This document shows, one piece after another, positions 32,197 through 43,364 of a stretch of 64,000 bases of DNA. How positions within the stretch are numbered: position 1 is the stretch's first letter; each line of letters begins with the position of its first letter. The notes beneath the pieces are model-generated. The model searched no databases. It was not told the DNA's origin and was given only the letters and a program-made list of their open reading frames with translations. Source of the stretch: Acholoe squamosa (taxonomy: Eukaryota; Annelida; Polychaeta; Phyllodocida; Polynoidae). The stretch is from NCBI GenBank assembly GCA_949317995.1, contig OX439040.1, forward strand, positions 59,616,089-59,680,088. The letters are read 5' to 3'. The position numbers and the translations under genes were made by a program.

Positions 32197-32739
32197 ATGG
32201 CACAGGGGACGATTGACGCTGCGCGTCAAACTTCCAACGTTCTGTTGGAGCTAGGCCAGGACCCGAAGGTCCCGTCTCAGGTCGAGGAGTCTATGGACTC
32301 TTCGACAGAGGAGGCCGCCCGGACGCTCTCGGCTATGGCCGAGGCCACCGACCAGGAGAGGATGCCACCTCCACCACCACGCCCGGAGTGCTCGTCTACA
32401 GCAGCAGCTTCGGGTAGCAAAGTAGATGTCTTGGACATTCCGATGTATCCTCCGGGATTCAAGACTCGCATCGAACGTATGGCACACGTCGATTGCGAGG
32501 CCGGTGTTGTATACACCTCCTGGGGGACCTACATCCCCATGCACGCCTCCATGTTCGGATGCGGACCGTTGGCGGCGAAGCAAGGCGTGCCCGAGGCCAT
32601 ACCAGACGACTTCAAGACTCTGGTTATGGACTCGTGCAGCGACGAGTTGGCTGACAATATGCCAGTCTCCTGGCTCCGTAACTACCTGAAGTTGGCGGAG
32701 AAGATGGCGGTCAACGAGAGTTTGGCCGAGCCGTGCTGA
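32197..32739 (+). CDS. Unrecognised frame X1, upstream of a C2H2-finger frame
   Basis: ATG at 32197 has a strong context (gtgccATGG) and gives 180 codons. The product is acidic at its N-terminus with a Pro run (PPPPPRPE) and has a folded-looking C-terminal half with MYPPGFKTRI and LADNMPVSWLRNYL. I do not recognise it. It overlaps frame X2 by a few bases in the -1 phase, so the two may make one protein by frameshift, or one base may have been lost near 32735. GC content resembles the Ty3-like element more than the host flanks. Confidence 0.55.
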   Translation: MAQGTIDAARQTSNVLLELGQDPKVPSQVEESMDSSTEEAARTLSAMAEATDQERMPPPPPRPECSSTAAASGSKVDVLDIPMYPPGFKTRIERMAHVDCEAGVVYTSWGTYIPMHASMFGCGPLAAKQGVPEAIPDDFKTLVMDSCSDELADNMPVSWLRNYLKLAEKMAVNESLAEPC

Positions 32740-35060
32740 TCTCCGAGGGCATCACCCGAAAGGCCACGGAGTTAAGAGAGTCTGAATCCGACATGGATAC
32801 AGACTCCACAGTCACGCTGTCCTCGGTGGAAACCGACCGGGTCAAGCGATTGACCCACAAGCCTGCGCCGAAGGGTCCTCTCACAGAGAGTGACCTGGAG
32901 GCTGAAGATGTACGGATCGAGAGGTCCACAACCGAGACCGATCCAGCTGCCGACATCCCGGACGCGCCTGGTGAGATCTCGGAAGAGGACATCTCGCGCC
33001 AACAGGCTGCTGTCGAGGCCAAGCGAGCCGAGCTCACCCAACAGCAGAAGCAGCTCACCGCAGCTCGTCGGGCCCACCGCAAACAGCAGGCCCAAAGCAA
33101 GGCGAAGGTCTCTTCCGACTCTGACTCCCCGGTCAGCGGTAGGAGGAGCCCTCGTTCGGAGGATTCCAGTCCTGAGGTACCGGCGCAGCCAACCAAGGTT
33201 GTGCGCCGGAAGAAGAAAAATGGAGCGAAAGCGTCTCCGGCAGAGCCCACGCCCCCCACCAAGCCGAGGGGTAAGGGTAAACCGAAGGCGCCCGCCTCCA
33301 CCACCACAACCACCACAGTAGCCACCTCGGTTACTGCAGCTTCCACTGCCAGCACCAGCAGGACAAGCGCCAAGTCCTCTACCAAGGCTTCGTCTGGTAC
33401 TACCACCACCAGCCGAGCCGGCCGTAGGGGAGCAGGCATCTACACGGACAGTGAGGAAAGCGAAAGCGATCCAGAGCTGCCCGAGTCAGCCAAATCTGAT
33501 TTGGAGTCCGTGACAATGTGGGAAGAAATGACCACGGATGTCCCAAAGGATGACAATCAGAAGTGGATGTGGAAGAATGCAGCCGAGGGGTTCAAGGAAC
33601 GGACTCCCCGCTGCTTCGCGGACTGTGCCTATGACACGGTCCACTACATGTGTCCGGGCGCCGTCAATAAAGACGGTGACAGCGATGACGAGGAGTGGAT
33701 GAAATCCGGCCCCTCGGATACGCCAGTAGGTAAATTCTACCTCATTTGGATCAACCAGCTGAAATCCAAATTGGGGTCAATTTACAGTTACGAGGCCCAG
33801 ACAAAAGTCCAGTGGGCGATGACCCAATGGGGACCAACCGGCAACCGCCGAAGGTGCCCATTCGAGTCGTGCCAGCTGGCTCTCACGGGTGAGAAGGTGT
33901 TCGAGACGAAGCCTCGCTTCGCTCGGCACATAGTGGAGCATCACATGCACCACAAGCCTGTGATGATGTGTGTGCTCGGAGACCGTCCGAGCAAACTGTG
34001 TGATGGCTCGTTCAGCACTCACCGGCGCCGAGACATGGCTCTGCACTTGCAGAAAGCTCATGGTATCGGCCTGGAGAAAACAAGGAAGCGGGCCATCAAG
34101 TGCTTTAACGAGCTCCTAGCTAACTGGGCCTCGTTGAGCGTCAAGGACATTAAGGAGCAGGCATTCGAGACCGGATTCTGCTCATGGAAGAGTGGCAACT
34201 TGTTGACCTTCTTCCAAATCAACTTCTCGTCCACGAAGTTCGGGATGCCCAGTGAGGTGCACCTGAAGGTGAAAAAGTGGCGAGGAGATGATAAGCGGGA
34301 GAAGGCCAAGGCCCGCTCGAAGGGTCCCGGCGGAGGCACAGCCACGGCTACCGGTGCTTCCAAAAGGACCCGAGCAGACCGGTCCGTAAGCCCTTCGGGT
34401 AACAAGGACCAGCCCAGACCAGCCAACCCAGCTGATCGTCGTGAGTCGGGACAACAAGTCTCGGCTCTGGATATGCCCAGCAATCAGGCCCGTAGGGCGG
34501 TTAGCCAGGCGGCCACCCCGGCCACATCTTCCACACCTGCACCCGCGGAACAACGCCTGGGCGAAGCCTCTGGCAGCCAGGATGATGGGGGCGAACTCTT
34601 CGCTCCCCCATCCGGGTATTCATCTTGGTGGGCTGGAGAGGGATCTTCCGGCAAGCGCCCCACGTATAGTGAGTACGCGGCGAAGTTCCCTGCTATGGGA
34701 CCGGCTGGACCCGAGTCGCAGGTCCTAACCTCCCTGGGCCGGACCAAACCCCGTGGTAGAGGCCGTGGTGGGCTGGAGTCCACCCGAGCTTCCCCGGCTG
34801 GTGGCCAAGGTCAGGGTGGTATCACGGTTGAGGGCCCGTCTGCTCCTCCAGCAGGCACTCCGCCTGCCTCAGTGGATGTCGCCGCGCCTCCACCAGCAAT
34901 AGCTCCACCAACGGCCCCTCGGGTGCCCGTTATGGAGCTAATTTCAGGAACACTGTCAGGTCTTCAGGATCCGAACACGTTTGTTGACCACCGCGATGTC
35001 CAAACGGTTCAGATCCAGAATGAGCTGATGGCGGAGTGGCAGGCATTGCACCGGTCATGA
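32733..35060 (+). CDS. Unrecognised frame X2, two C2H2-like zinc fingers, intact
   Basis: The frame is open for 775 codons; the first ATG is at 32793, giving 755. Order: acidic Ser/Thr region; Gln/Lys/Arg-rich helix; Lys/Ser/Thr low-complexity part with a TTTTT run; a conserved-looking domain (about 33500-33840); two C2H2-like fingers (first C375-x4-C380 ... H399-x3-H403 counted from 32733; second about residues 413-445, with THRRRDMALHLQKAH); a basic segment; and a long Pro/Ala/Gly-rich C-terminus. It may be a downstream accessory gene of the Ty3-like element, the gag of another element, or a captured gene. Lack of introns and the GC-rich composition favour an element origin. Confidence 0.6.
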   Translation: MLISEGITRKATELRESESDMDTDSTVTLSSVETDRVKRLTHKPAPKGPLTESDLEAEDVRIERSTTETDPAADIPDAPGEISEEDISRQQAAVEAKRAELTQQQKQLTAARRAHRKQQAQSKAKVSSDSDSPVSGRRSPRSEDSSPEVPAQPTKVVRRKKKNGAKASPAEPTPPTKPRGKGKPKAPASTTTTTTVATSVTAASTASTSRTSAKSSTKASSGTTTTSRAGRRGAGIYTDSEESESDPELPESAKSDLESVTMWEEMTTDVPKDDNQKWMWKNAAEGFKERTPRCFADCAYDTVHYMCPGAVNKDGDSDDEEWMKSGPSDTPVGKFYLIWINQLKSKLGSIYSYEAQTKVQWAMTQWGPTGNRRRCPFESCQLALTGEKVFETKPRFARHIVEHHMHHKPVMMCVLGDRPSKLCDGSFSTHRRRDMALHLQKAHGIGLEKTRKRAIKCFNELLANWASLSVKDIKEQAFETGFCSWKSGNLLTFFQINFSSTKFGMPSEVHLKVKKWRGDDKREKAKARSKGPGGGTATATGASKRTRADRSVSPSGNKDQPRPANPADRRESGQQVSALDMPSNQARRAVSQAATPATSSTPAPAEQRLGEASGSQDDGGELFAPPSGYSSWWAGEGSSGKRPTYSEYAAKFPAMGPAGPESQVLTSLGRTKPRGRGRGGLESTRASPAGGQGQGGITVEGPSAPPAGTPPASVDVAAPPPAIAPPTAPRVPVMELISGTLSGLQDPNTFVDHRDVQTVQIQNELMAEWQALHRS

Positions 35061-35498
35061 ACTTCCGGTCTTCATCTTCTGTGTCTTCGTGCTTTCAGAA
35101 TTTACTGAGTAACAAGGTGCCGTGCTATATTGTGCATAGTGCATGGTAATGTGTCTGGAATCCATAAAAAAACGAGTCAAGTAAATGTGGGTCAACACGG
35201 TAAATTGTACGCCCCCGCACCCCCTTGTAGGAGTACCTTTCAACGTGTTGATCCGCATATAAACCCCTTTGAGGGTCCAGCCCGTATAATATGTTCATGT
35301 ATTAAAATTTGAAAGCCCCAACAACAGTCCCATCCATCCATCCATAGACAGTCCATCGTTGATCCTACAATTAACATCACAGACAGTGTTGTCAAGGTGA
35401 TGTGACCTTGTTACAATTACTTGTTACATTTCCTTTCTTTCCCATGGGAAAATAAAGTGCTAGCCCTTCCTCTTAAAGGGGCCACAGCTATCTCATTG
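35061..35498. other. Non-coding 3' flank of frame X2
   Basis: No LTR similar to 23972-24418 was found here. Contains TCAACACG near 35192 and CGTGTTGA near 35244 as an inverted pair, TATAAA near 35258, and a CATC/CCAT microsatellite near 35332. Confidence 0.4.
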
Positions 35499-35557
35499 CT
35501 CAAACAGGCAAGTGGATAGGTGTCGGACACGCTATTTGCGCTTGTGTCAGCTTATTA
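35499..35557 (+). repeat. Direct repeat, copy 1
   Basis: A stretch beginning GCTCAAACAGGCAAGTGGAT and containing GTGTCGGACACGC recurs almost identically at 35641-35692. The spacer has a TATA-like GGCTATAAAACTT near 35602. Confidence 0.8.
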
Positions 35558-35640
35558 CCTGTGCTTGCCCACTCCCAGCTACCTCCTCATTTGCATATTT
35601 GGCTATAAAACTTACACCCTGTCCGACCGCCAGATCTTCC

Positions 35641-35692
35641 GCTCAAACAGGCAAGTGGATAGGTGTCGGACACGCTATTTGCGCTTGTGCCA
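35641..35692 (+). repeat. Direct repeat, copy 2
   Basis: Second copy of the 35499 repeat, 142 bp downstream. Both contain the palindrome GTGTCGGACAC. Confidence 0.8.
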
Positions 35693-36639
35693 CCTTGTGG
35701 GTATTGAGTGAACTAACCTACCAATATGCAATAACAGCTCCACAGAGGTTTTTTCATGCCACAAATATTTTTATGAATTTTTTTATGTATCTTACCTTTT
35801 TGCGAAGGAAACGAAACGAAAGGCATTTATTGTCCGTTATCCAAAGAAGCTATTTTGACCCTTGGTGACATTGTTCCCTTCTCCTGGGGCCTGTTGCAAT
35901 TTTTTTTGTGATGTCACACAAAGCCGTCGATCTGGAGAATTGGGCCAAAATGAAAAAAAATTCACAACACCCCCCCCCAATGAAAAAAAAAAAATTGAAA
36001 ACAGTGTCAAAAAATCTATGGACATACCTCCCCCAAATAAAATTTCATGGACATAGATTGGGAATTAACTGAGATATGAATTTTGTTTTGTTTCATAAAG
36101 CCCCTTCTATAAACGAGTTCAAGTAGAAAAATTGAGATCTGGAGATAATAGAAAAATGGACAATGGTTTTACTTGACTCGTCAATTATAGTGACAAAGGC
36201 CTCCACAAGCAGGTTATGCTTGCATTAATCTAATATATATATATAATTTGTTAGAGAGCCAGGTGAGGCCACAGGGTATTGGCTAATATTATATGTACTT
36301 GACTACCCACTAGGCCTACTCTCTCAGGGACAGTTGCTTTCCCATCTTAAAAGTGAGCGAATCACAACCATCTAGACTGTAGACTCATACGACTGGAAAT
36401 AATCTACCCCCCGCTAGGTCTAATTTAGCTGGGACATTACTTGAAGCAGGGAATCTATGATTTTGGTAGTGTTCTACTGGCTGATGTATAAAGGTCAATA
36501 AACCAAGGTCCATTGGTCAATATGAATAAACCACTAAATACTATTTAAAATTTAACATTGTTTTATTTAACATAATGATTCTTAACAACATGTAACATTT
36601 ATATATATCTTGTTAAACGAAGCGCCTTTAAGTAGAAAT
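35693..36639. other. Non-coding, low-complexity rich
   Basis: Contains A-runs and C-runs at about 35950-35995 and an (AT)n tract near 36234. No coding frame supported. Confidence 0.45.
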
Positions 36640-38407
36640 AATTCATATTCAGTTTTTATCTATCAACTTTTTACATTTGCATAGCACCATTGCTCCGTTG
36701 ACTTTTTCAATTGTGAGAATGATATTATGACCATAAATGTGACACATCCCATACAATGCATGCTCTACGGTATCATGACTCATTCTTGTGACATTAAACA
36801 TAAAAGAAATCTCCTCTCTTCAATGACATCATATATATATAAATCAAGATGCACCTGGCATACAAATGTTATCTGTGGTACAATAATATGCTTTGCATAA
36901 AGAATATAGGATACTGCGATCCTCTTCACAAATCAAACCATCTCATCTCCTGGCTTTTAGATTTTAATAACAAAAAACGTCATGCAAGAAGCAGTGAGAG
37001 AATAACATTGGCACACACTAAATCCACTGAAAATAGTCATTCATTTTAGTAGCCCCCCCCCCTTATTTGGTATCGAGTCAAAGCTTCTATTGATATCCCA
37101 CGTAATCACGTCATAAATTATGATACTTTGCCTACTACAAGTGTTATAATACCTATGCACATCACCTAAGGGCCACCTGTTAATGCTCTCATGTTATAAC
37201 TAAATATAGACATATTAATACTTAACAGTCTTAACTTCATTCTTACCACAGATGGACAATCTAAGTGTTAACCATTTAAGGATGACATAAAGCCTCAATC
37301 TCTATGTCTACTTTGTCACCAATGTAGTGCATTAACATATCTCAGTATTATCTCCAAGGTGACTCAACACGGCTGCAGTTTTGCAGCATGACTGTCTGAA
37401 TGACTACAAAATGGTATAATGCATGAAAGCACTGTGTGGGGCTTACAGCATTGACATACTGAGAAATCTGCTTTTTCTTTTCCAAATATGCGTGTTTGAC
37501 CATACAACATTATGACTGCATTTGTCTGTTCTTTGTAACAGGGAGCAGGCAGGTTCCAGTTTTATCACAAGCCACTTAATGCAGGACATACCTGCAGGCT
37601 TTCCCCTAACCCTAGGAAGATTAGGAGTAAATATTCTGCTTTACTGTCATTTACTTTAGCAAGGAACTAAACACAAACCCCAAAGCACCCAAAATAATTA
37701 TGTGCATCTATGATTCCCCCACATCTTGCATGTACAACAGCACATGGGTATGGTGTATTTTCTTTTTTTTTTACAAAGATATAGAGAATATACAGTGCAA
37801 AAATTCAGAAAAGAGTGATACATACAGTAATGCATTTCATCAACCCATGGAATTTAGAGATTGAATTGAAAAAAATTTGGAAATAATATAAGCAAAGTTT
37901 AGCAAAGTTTTTTTTGTTTTTTTTTTGTAAAAATGGAAAAAAGAGAAAGAGATTCATCCAGATACCTGGTTTTCTGAGGGAGCAACACACTGCATACTAT
38001 ATACAGTATACGGATAATTGATACATACTTCCTTTCAGTTTCATGCAAAGAAATTTCCGAAATGCAATTATCATTACCTACACGGTAGTAGCAATTACTG
38101 CATATAAATGAGTAGAATCAGTACAAAACATGCAAAATACAATATTCAAGTGTTTTATAAAAACCGCAAGCAAACATTTCGTATAATACGCAAGACCGTA
38201 AACCTATGATACCAGACCCTATCTGGCAAATAGCACTAGAGTTGGACGGTAAGGCCAGCAATAAACATCCAGGAATGCATTTTGCCTTAATATTTGCTTG
38301 GGAATTGAATCAAAGAAAAGTGCTATGTCTACACCTCTTTCTCTGGTATACATTTACAGGAGATATGATTCCCCCCCCCCCAGCTAATTTCATAATCGCG
38401 AGAACTA

Positions 38408-38640
38408 CCGTAAACTCCCGCGTATAAGACGCGTCCTCTACGCCAAACAAAATGCTGGGGGGTCTTATAGCTTTCTCTCAAGTTGGGTGTGCGTCTTATA
38501 CGAGGGGTAGTTTTACTATAGAACAGTACTGGATTTACAAAATTGAGCATTAAAATGTGCGTCTTATACGCAAAAATGCATGTGCTGAGTTTGGGGTGCG
38601 TCTTATACGCGCAGCGCGTCTTCTACGCGGGAGATTACGG
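38408..38640. mobile_element. 233-bp MITE, TA-flanked, CCGTAA...CGTATAAGACGC family
   Basis: Left end CCGTAAACTCCCGCGTATAA; the right end is its near-perfect inverse, ending GGGAGATTACGG. TA on both sides (38406-38407, 38641-38642). No coding capacity. Related ends occur at 23633, 40217 and 46781. Confidence 0.85.
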
Positions 38641-39142
38641 TATTCTGTGAAATCAACCGTATGGAATTATGGTTTAATGGAAAGCACAAGCTTATTTCAG
38701 GATTCTCCCCTCTTCACAGAATGAAGATCATTTCAACCAGTAGCTTTACATGTTAGATATCATCACAAATGATACAAGCCATAAATGTTATAACAATAAT
38801 AGCATCTTTGTAGATATTTCTCAGATAATTTGTCTACAAATATCAAGCAAAAATATACCACGGCTGGGCATAGATGCATCTCGGGTATATATGTAGGAGA
38901 CCTTGTATCTTTCAAATTGGATGTACAAAATAATGCCCTGAAATGTGGCCCAACAATACAAAAATAAGAAAAGGACACAAATACCAACATTCTAATCCAA
39001 ATCATCTGGTTCAACATACAATAAATATAGATACTCTACAGTTCTCACACAGAAGTTATGATTCATGATTCTATTTTTTTGTTTGGATGGAAAATGAGTA
39101 CAAAGAAGTATATAAATGATTATGGAAGCGGACCACATATTT

Positions 39143-39316
39143 CAGGGATGTAAGTCAGGAATGGGCAAAAATCAGGAAGCCACACATTTACTTGATATAA
39201 ACGCCTTCTAATTTTTCCAAACCGCCCTCCTTACCACTCATATAATGAAAATAAATGTCATTCAAAAATTTCAGAAATCAGGAAATCCTGATAAATCCTG
39301 AAGACTTACATCCCTG
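39143..39316. mobile_element. 174-bp MITE, copy 1, 6-bp target duplication ATATTT
   Basis: Perfect 14-bp inverted ends CAGGGATGTAAGTC/GACTTACATCCCTG. Direct flanks ATATTT at 39137-39142 and 39317-39322. About 90% similar by eye to 44287-44460. Confidence 0.88.
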
Positions 39317-40216
39317 ATATTTGCGATAGTGAATGAGTCTTAGCCTCTATTAAATGCCCTCATGAGTACCAGAAGCAAATTACACATGGACCGATCACAC
39401 AAGATATAAAGCAGCTCATCAGACATTTTGGTTTGTATTATAAACTTTCTAGCAGCAATTACTTTGTCAAGTGTGTGAGACATGGTGAGGTAAATAAATG
39501 CTTTCCATAACAATACATGTATGTATAATGAAGCGGTGTTTTTCATAGCTTCCAATGTCTACAAAGGTCCATGTTCAGTAAAAGTGTATTTCAGACTCTT
39601 TGGTAGATGAATTCAATATATATCCATGAAAGAATTAATTTAAACCCTAGTATAGTGAGTACCATCTACTCTTCGTGCCTTGGAATTTACCTTTTCTATT
39701 CTAAATATGACCCTCCATATCTATAATATCAACCTCTGTATTTGTTATTCAGATTTGATGAAAGTGCCTCCTGGGTGTGGCAGGTACTTATCCATTCATT
39801 ACCATTATTCCAAGTTTGGTCCATATATGCAAATGCATTTTCTCCATTTACTAACAAAACTCATCTACAAATCACAATGTCTTTTCTGAGCTAACGGACG
39901 TGAGTAACTGATAGTAAATGTGTATGTTCCACAATATAGAAGAATCTAGTTATTCACAGTGAATACCCAGAGATTTTGTCAAGATGCATTACATAGGTAG
40001 TAGCAATTATTATTCATGTTATACTTGTACAAGTAACTAAGATGGAATTTCTTAATAAGTAAATATTTATCTGATTGGAAATAACTAGGATGAGGCCTCT
40101 CAAAAAACAAATCAAATCAAAACCTGATTTCTCTCATTGCCATCCACATTACAAAATTCATGATTTAAAAATCTATTTATCTTTTTACTTTTCAACCATT
40201 ATCAAATACACCGGTA

Positions 40217-40428
40217 CCTTAAAACCCCGATCATAAGCCAATCATTTTGTTTTGCTATTTCTGGTCAGAATCAGCTTCTAATTTGTTGCCAATGACTACC
40301 GCCGGCTTATGACCAGGGTTTTACTAAAATAGATGGTGTAAAATAGGCCCTTAAATTGGCTTATAACATTTTCTGAAACTCCACCTCCGGCAAATGCCTG
40401 AGGTCGGCTTATGAATGGGGTATAATGG
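40217..40428. mobile_element. 212-bp MITE, TA-flanked, imperfect TIRs
   Basis: Left end CCTTAAAACCCCGATCATAA, right end CTTATGAATGGGGTATAATGG in inverse orientation, with TA on both sides (40215-40216, 40429-40430). A CATAAGCC-type block recurs inside. Older and more diverged than the 38408 element. Confidence 0.65.
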
Positions 40429-42932
40429 TACTGATATTAGAATCTTCGTCCACACAGGCAGTCTATATATCACCACCTGTTAGGCCCCTAGTGACAAAAA
40501 AACCTTGTCATACATGTATATTTCTTTGGTAATGAGAAACCCAACTTTTATCTGAGAGGCTGGTATGTATGAAAATGTCACAGCATGCAATCTAACCCTC
40601 ACTTACTATTACCTAGTACACCTTGGGTTTATTTAAAATGTAAAGCAGCTGTATTGAAGTGGGCATAAGTGGGGAAACAAATACATAACAAATCAAGAAC
40701 AGTTTGTACCACACTGAATTTGGCATGTAATATTGGGCACAAAATGCATGCATAGACTTAATAGAACAAGTGCATAGCTAAGATAACTCCTGATAGCAAA
40801 ATGGTGTAAGTGCAGAAACAAACGCATGTATTAGAAAACTATATGAGAAATGTAAATGCTAGGATGCTGTGACACTGCAGATTTGCCTTGGGTTCCTGTC
40901 ACTAAGTAAAAACTAAACAGAAATTAAACCTCTTCTAGAATACAGTATAAGGAATCTGCAGGCTTTGACACATTAACCCCCAATTAATACATGGTACAAT
41001 ATTTGCAACTCTATTTCTCATTATCTTCCCTGATAAATTGAAACTGCAATAATTGAATATACCAATACTATGCTATATCACCTACAAGAACCCATACACA
41101 GAGGAGAAGTCTACCTGGATTGTGTATGAGTGGTAACAATATATGGAAGAGCAAGAGGAAATGTAAAAACGATTAATAATAAAGGCACTAACATGTATTT
41201 TCTGAGTCAAGTTTTTTTTTTCTTTCCACAGGGACTAGGAGATTCAAGTGAGGGAAATGCAATTAGCTTAAGTATCTGAACAGCTGTGGCAGCACTGACC
41301 TTTATAAGAGACTGGTTAAAAGTGTATTTTTGGATTAAGCCTGCCCATTATTTGTACTGTGTATACTACAAGCTTTATCTTTCATGAGGTAAATCATGCA
41401 GGGGGGACTGTGCTTTATCACTTCTGCTTTTACTTAAGTTTAACTTGATGCTGGAAGACTAAGCGCATCAGGGTATATTTATTCTTTCACTGAACTTTAC
41501 AGAGGACCCGGTTTGACTCACAGCCTATAATATGATGCTTTTCACACATGACCACTGCGATATTGCATAGCAGACCAAATATAGTGCAATACCCCAAAGT
41601 GTACCTCATAAATCAGTTTAGTTAGGAGTACACCTTATATGAGAAGTTATTTAACATTTCAATTAGTACTAAAATGCTCAAGTTCCAAATGCGCCTTCTA
41701 ACTTTTCTTTCTATTCAGGGTGCACCTCCTTATACTCGGGATACCCCTTATACACAAGTTATGACAGTATATCTAAAGCTGTAATATAGCCATTAACATC
41801 CACTTAGACAAATCATTTGAATCTATCTTTTTTCAGATTATTTTCCCAAAAGCAGGATTCAGCTTAAAGCACAGGCTTTGAAATGGTATGAAAAATAATT
41901 TTATTTTAAACCATTTTTTTTTTCAATTTTCTTTTAAATCATATTTCCATACTCATTATTTCAATAATTTGCTATTAATATCTAAAAGAAAAAGGCAATT
42001 TGTGTGCAGACCAGAATACTGCTATCAAACTATATTTCACTAGAAAGCATAAATTTGCAATGTTTTTGGAGCTTGAATGAGCAATCACTACAAAGCATAT
42101 TTACATACCACATCCTTTCTTAATTAACACACCAATCATTTAGAACAGATTCTGGTTCATCAGATGTACTTCAAGATTAAATCATGAAGCAAATTTTATG
42201 TTATTCATGCCTCTTGGTTTGTGGTATCAACCCCAAAACCAACTTAAGGTTATGAGTGGAAGAACTTAACATCACTCTTCTATATCACTTTTTTTCTTTT
42301 TTGGAAATAAAGTAGAGAATATTTACTCTATAACCTGTAAACTCACAACTCCTTAATGGGTAAACTACATTAAACACGATGTGTCTTCCAACTATCACCT
42401 ACAACTAATACCATACTACTAACTTGTTTGACTACTTAAAAATAGACTAACATCCTCTGTGATTGGCAGCACTAAAGTGAGGTGCACCAGTGGAGTAGCA
42501 AAGAGTGCTGCCTTTGGCTTCATAAATCTCCCCTTGTTGGGTTAAGGATATGCTTCATACTACAACTGCCCCTGAAGCATACATATAACCATACCAGAGT
42601 CCGGGTGCCCGCCCTGGCTCAGACGTACATTGCACCATGCAGAACTCTTGGCAAATTGGAAAAGGAAGAGGCTATAACACTACTCTTGTTTTCAAGGTTC
42701 ATTTTTAACTCTCATACCATACATCCACTAGCACTACATACTGAGGGACTCCAGATGTGTAGACACCAACATACTTGTTTTCCATTTGTATGTACATATC
42801 TATATGTCTTATCTACAGGTCATCAGAACCATCCTCATAAACATGGCACTTACATTTGAAAAGAGTAAATATATATGTACCTACTTCTCAATACAAAAAT
42901 ATCACTTTGTCCTATTTCTTGAGTAGAGGCTA

Positions 42933-43364
42933 TCAGTAGATTTCTGTCCTTCCTATTTTGACCTCCATACTCTTGCAGAACTTGGCTGTAAATGGTATGC
43001 AGTTGAAATAATGGCAGTATGGACAATCGTAGACTCCGATTACGTAGAAAAGCACAACGAGCAAGGCCAGCAGTCCGGCAGCAGTGAACAGACACAAAAT
43101 TATCCCGATTATCTTTCGCCGCCTGTCAAACTTCCCAAAGGTCACATATGGAAGTAATGCGAAAGATAAAAGGAATCCAAATATGAACCCGAAGAGGTGA
43201 GCATAATTATCCACCATTGGCAGCAGTCCTAGGCCAAAGAGGACGAGAACGACGATGAAGAGTTTCAAGACGGAGTGAAAAGGGTGCTCCAGGATATACC
43301 AATTTTGGATCACCTCTACAATGAGACAGGCAAGTAGTCCAAACTGACTTCCTGCTGGACCAGC
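42933..43364 (-). CDS. RHBDF: iRhom last exon k (rhomboid core to stop)
   Basis: 432 nt including the stop (42933-42935), acceptor TTCCAG. Starts [18 protein letters not shown], where active rhomboids have the catalytic Ser and this protein has Ala. Later DNYAHLFGF keeps the TM6 His, and CIPFTAKFC lies near the C-terminus. An alternative acceptor 33 nt upstream would add [12 protein letters not shown], which other iRhoms lack. Confidence 0.93.
   Translation of the reverse strand, partial: AGPAGSQFGLLACLIVEVIQNWYILEHPFHSVLKLFIVVLVLFGLGLLPMVDNYAHLFGFIFGFLLSFALLPYVTFGKFDRRRKIIGIILCLFTAAGLLALLVVLFYVIGVYDCPYCHYFNCIPFTAKFCKSMEVKIGRTEIY

Larger units (their letters stand above)
38124..41105. other. 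About 3-kb segment present only in duplicate B
   Basis: In copy A the flanks of this segment are adjacent. It contains three small TIR elements (38408-38640, 39143-39316, 40217-40428) and otherwise AT-rich non-coding sequence with no supported frame. It is an insertion in B or a deletion in A. Confidence 0.6.
36640..42890 (+). repeat. Segmental duplication, copy B (iRhom 3' flank)
   Basis: Collinear partner of 7685-20680; block pairs are given there. It has an extra 38124-41105 segment that copy A lacks (copy A is continuous across 9520/9524). It ends about 40 bp from the iRhom stop codon, so it includes the probable iRhom 3' untranslated region and downstream DNA. Confidence 0.8.

Noticed and set aside
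32711..33439. Minus-strand frame of 242 codons opposite frame X2
   Set aside because: Shadow of a GC-rich, low-complexity plus-strand frame; the product is a Val/Ser/Ala-rich artefact.
42482..42859. Plus-strand frame of 125 codons beside iRhom
   Set aside because: It lies in the duplicated 3' flank; the paired region near 20250-20650 does not keep the frame open, and the product is not recognisable.
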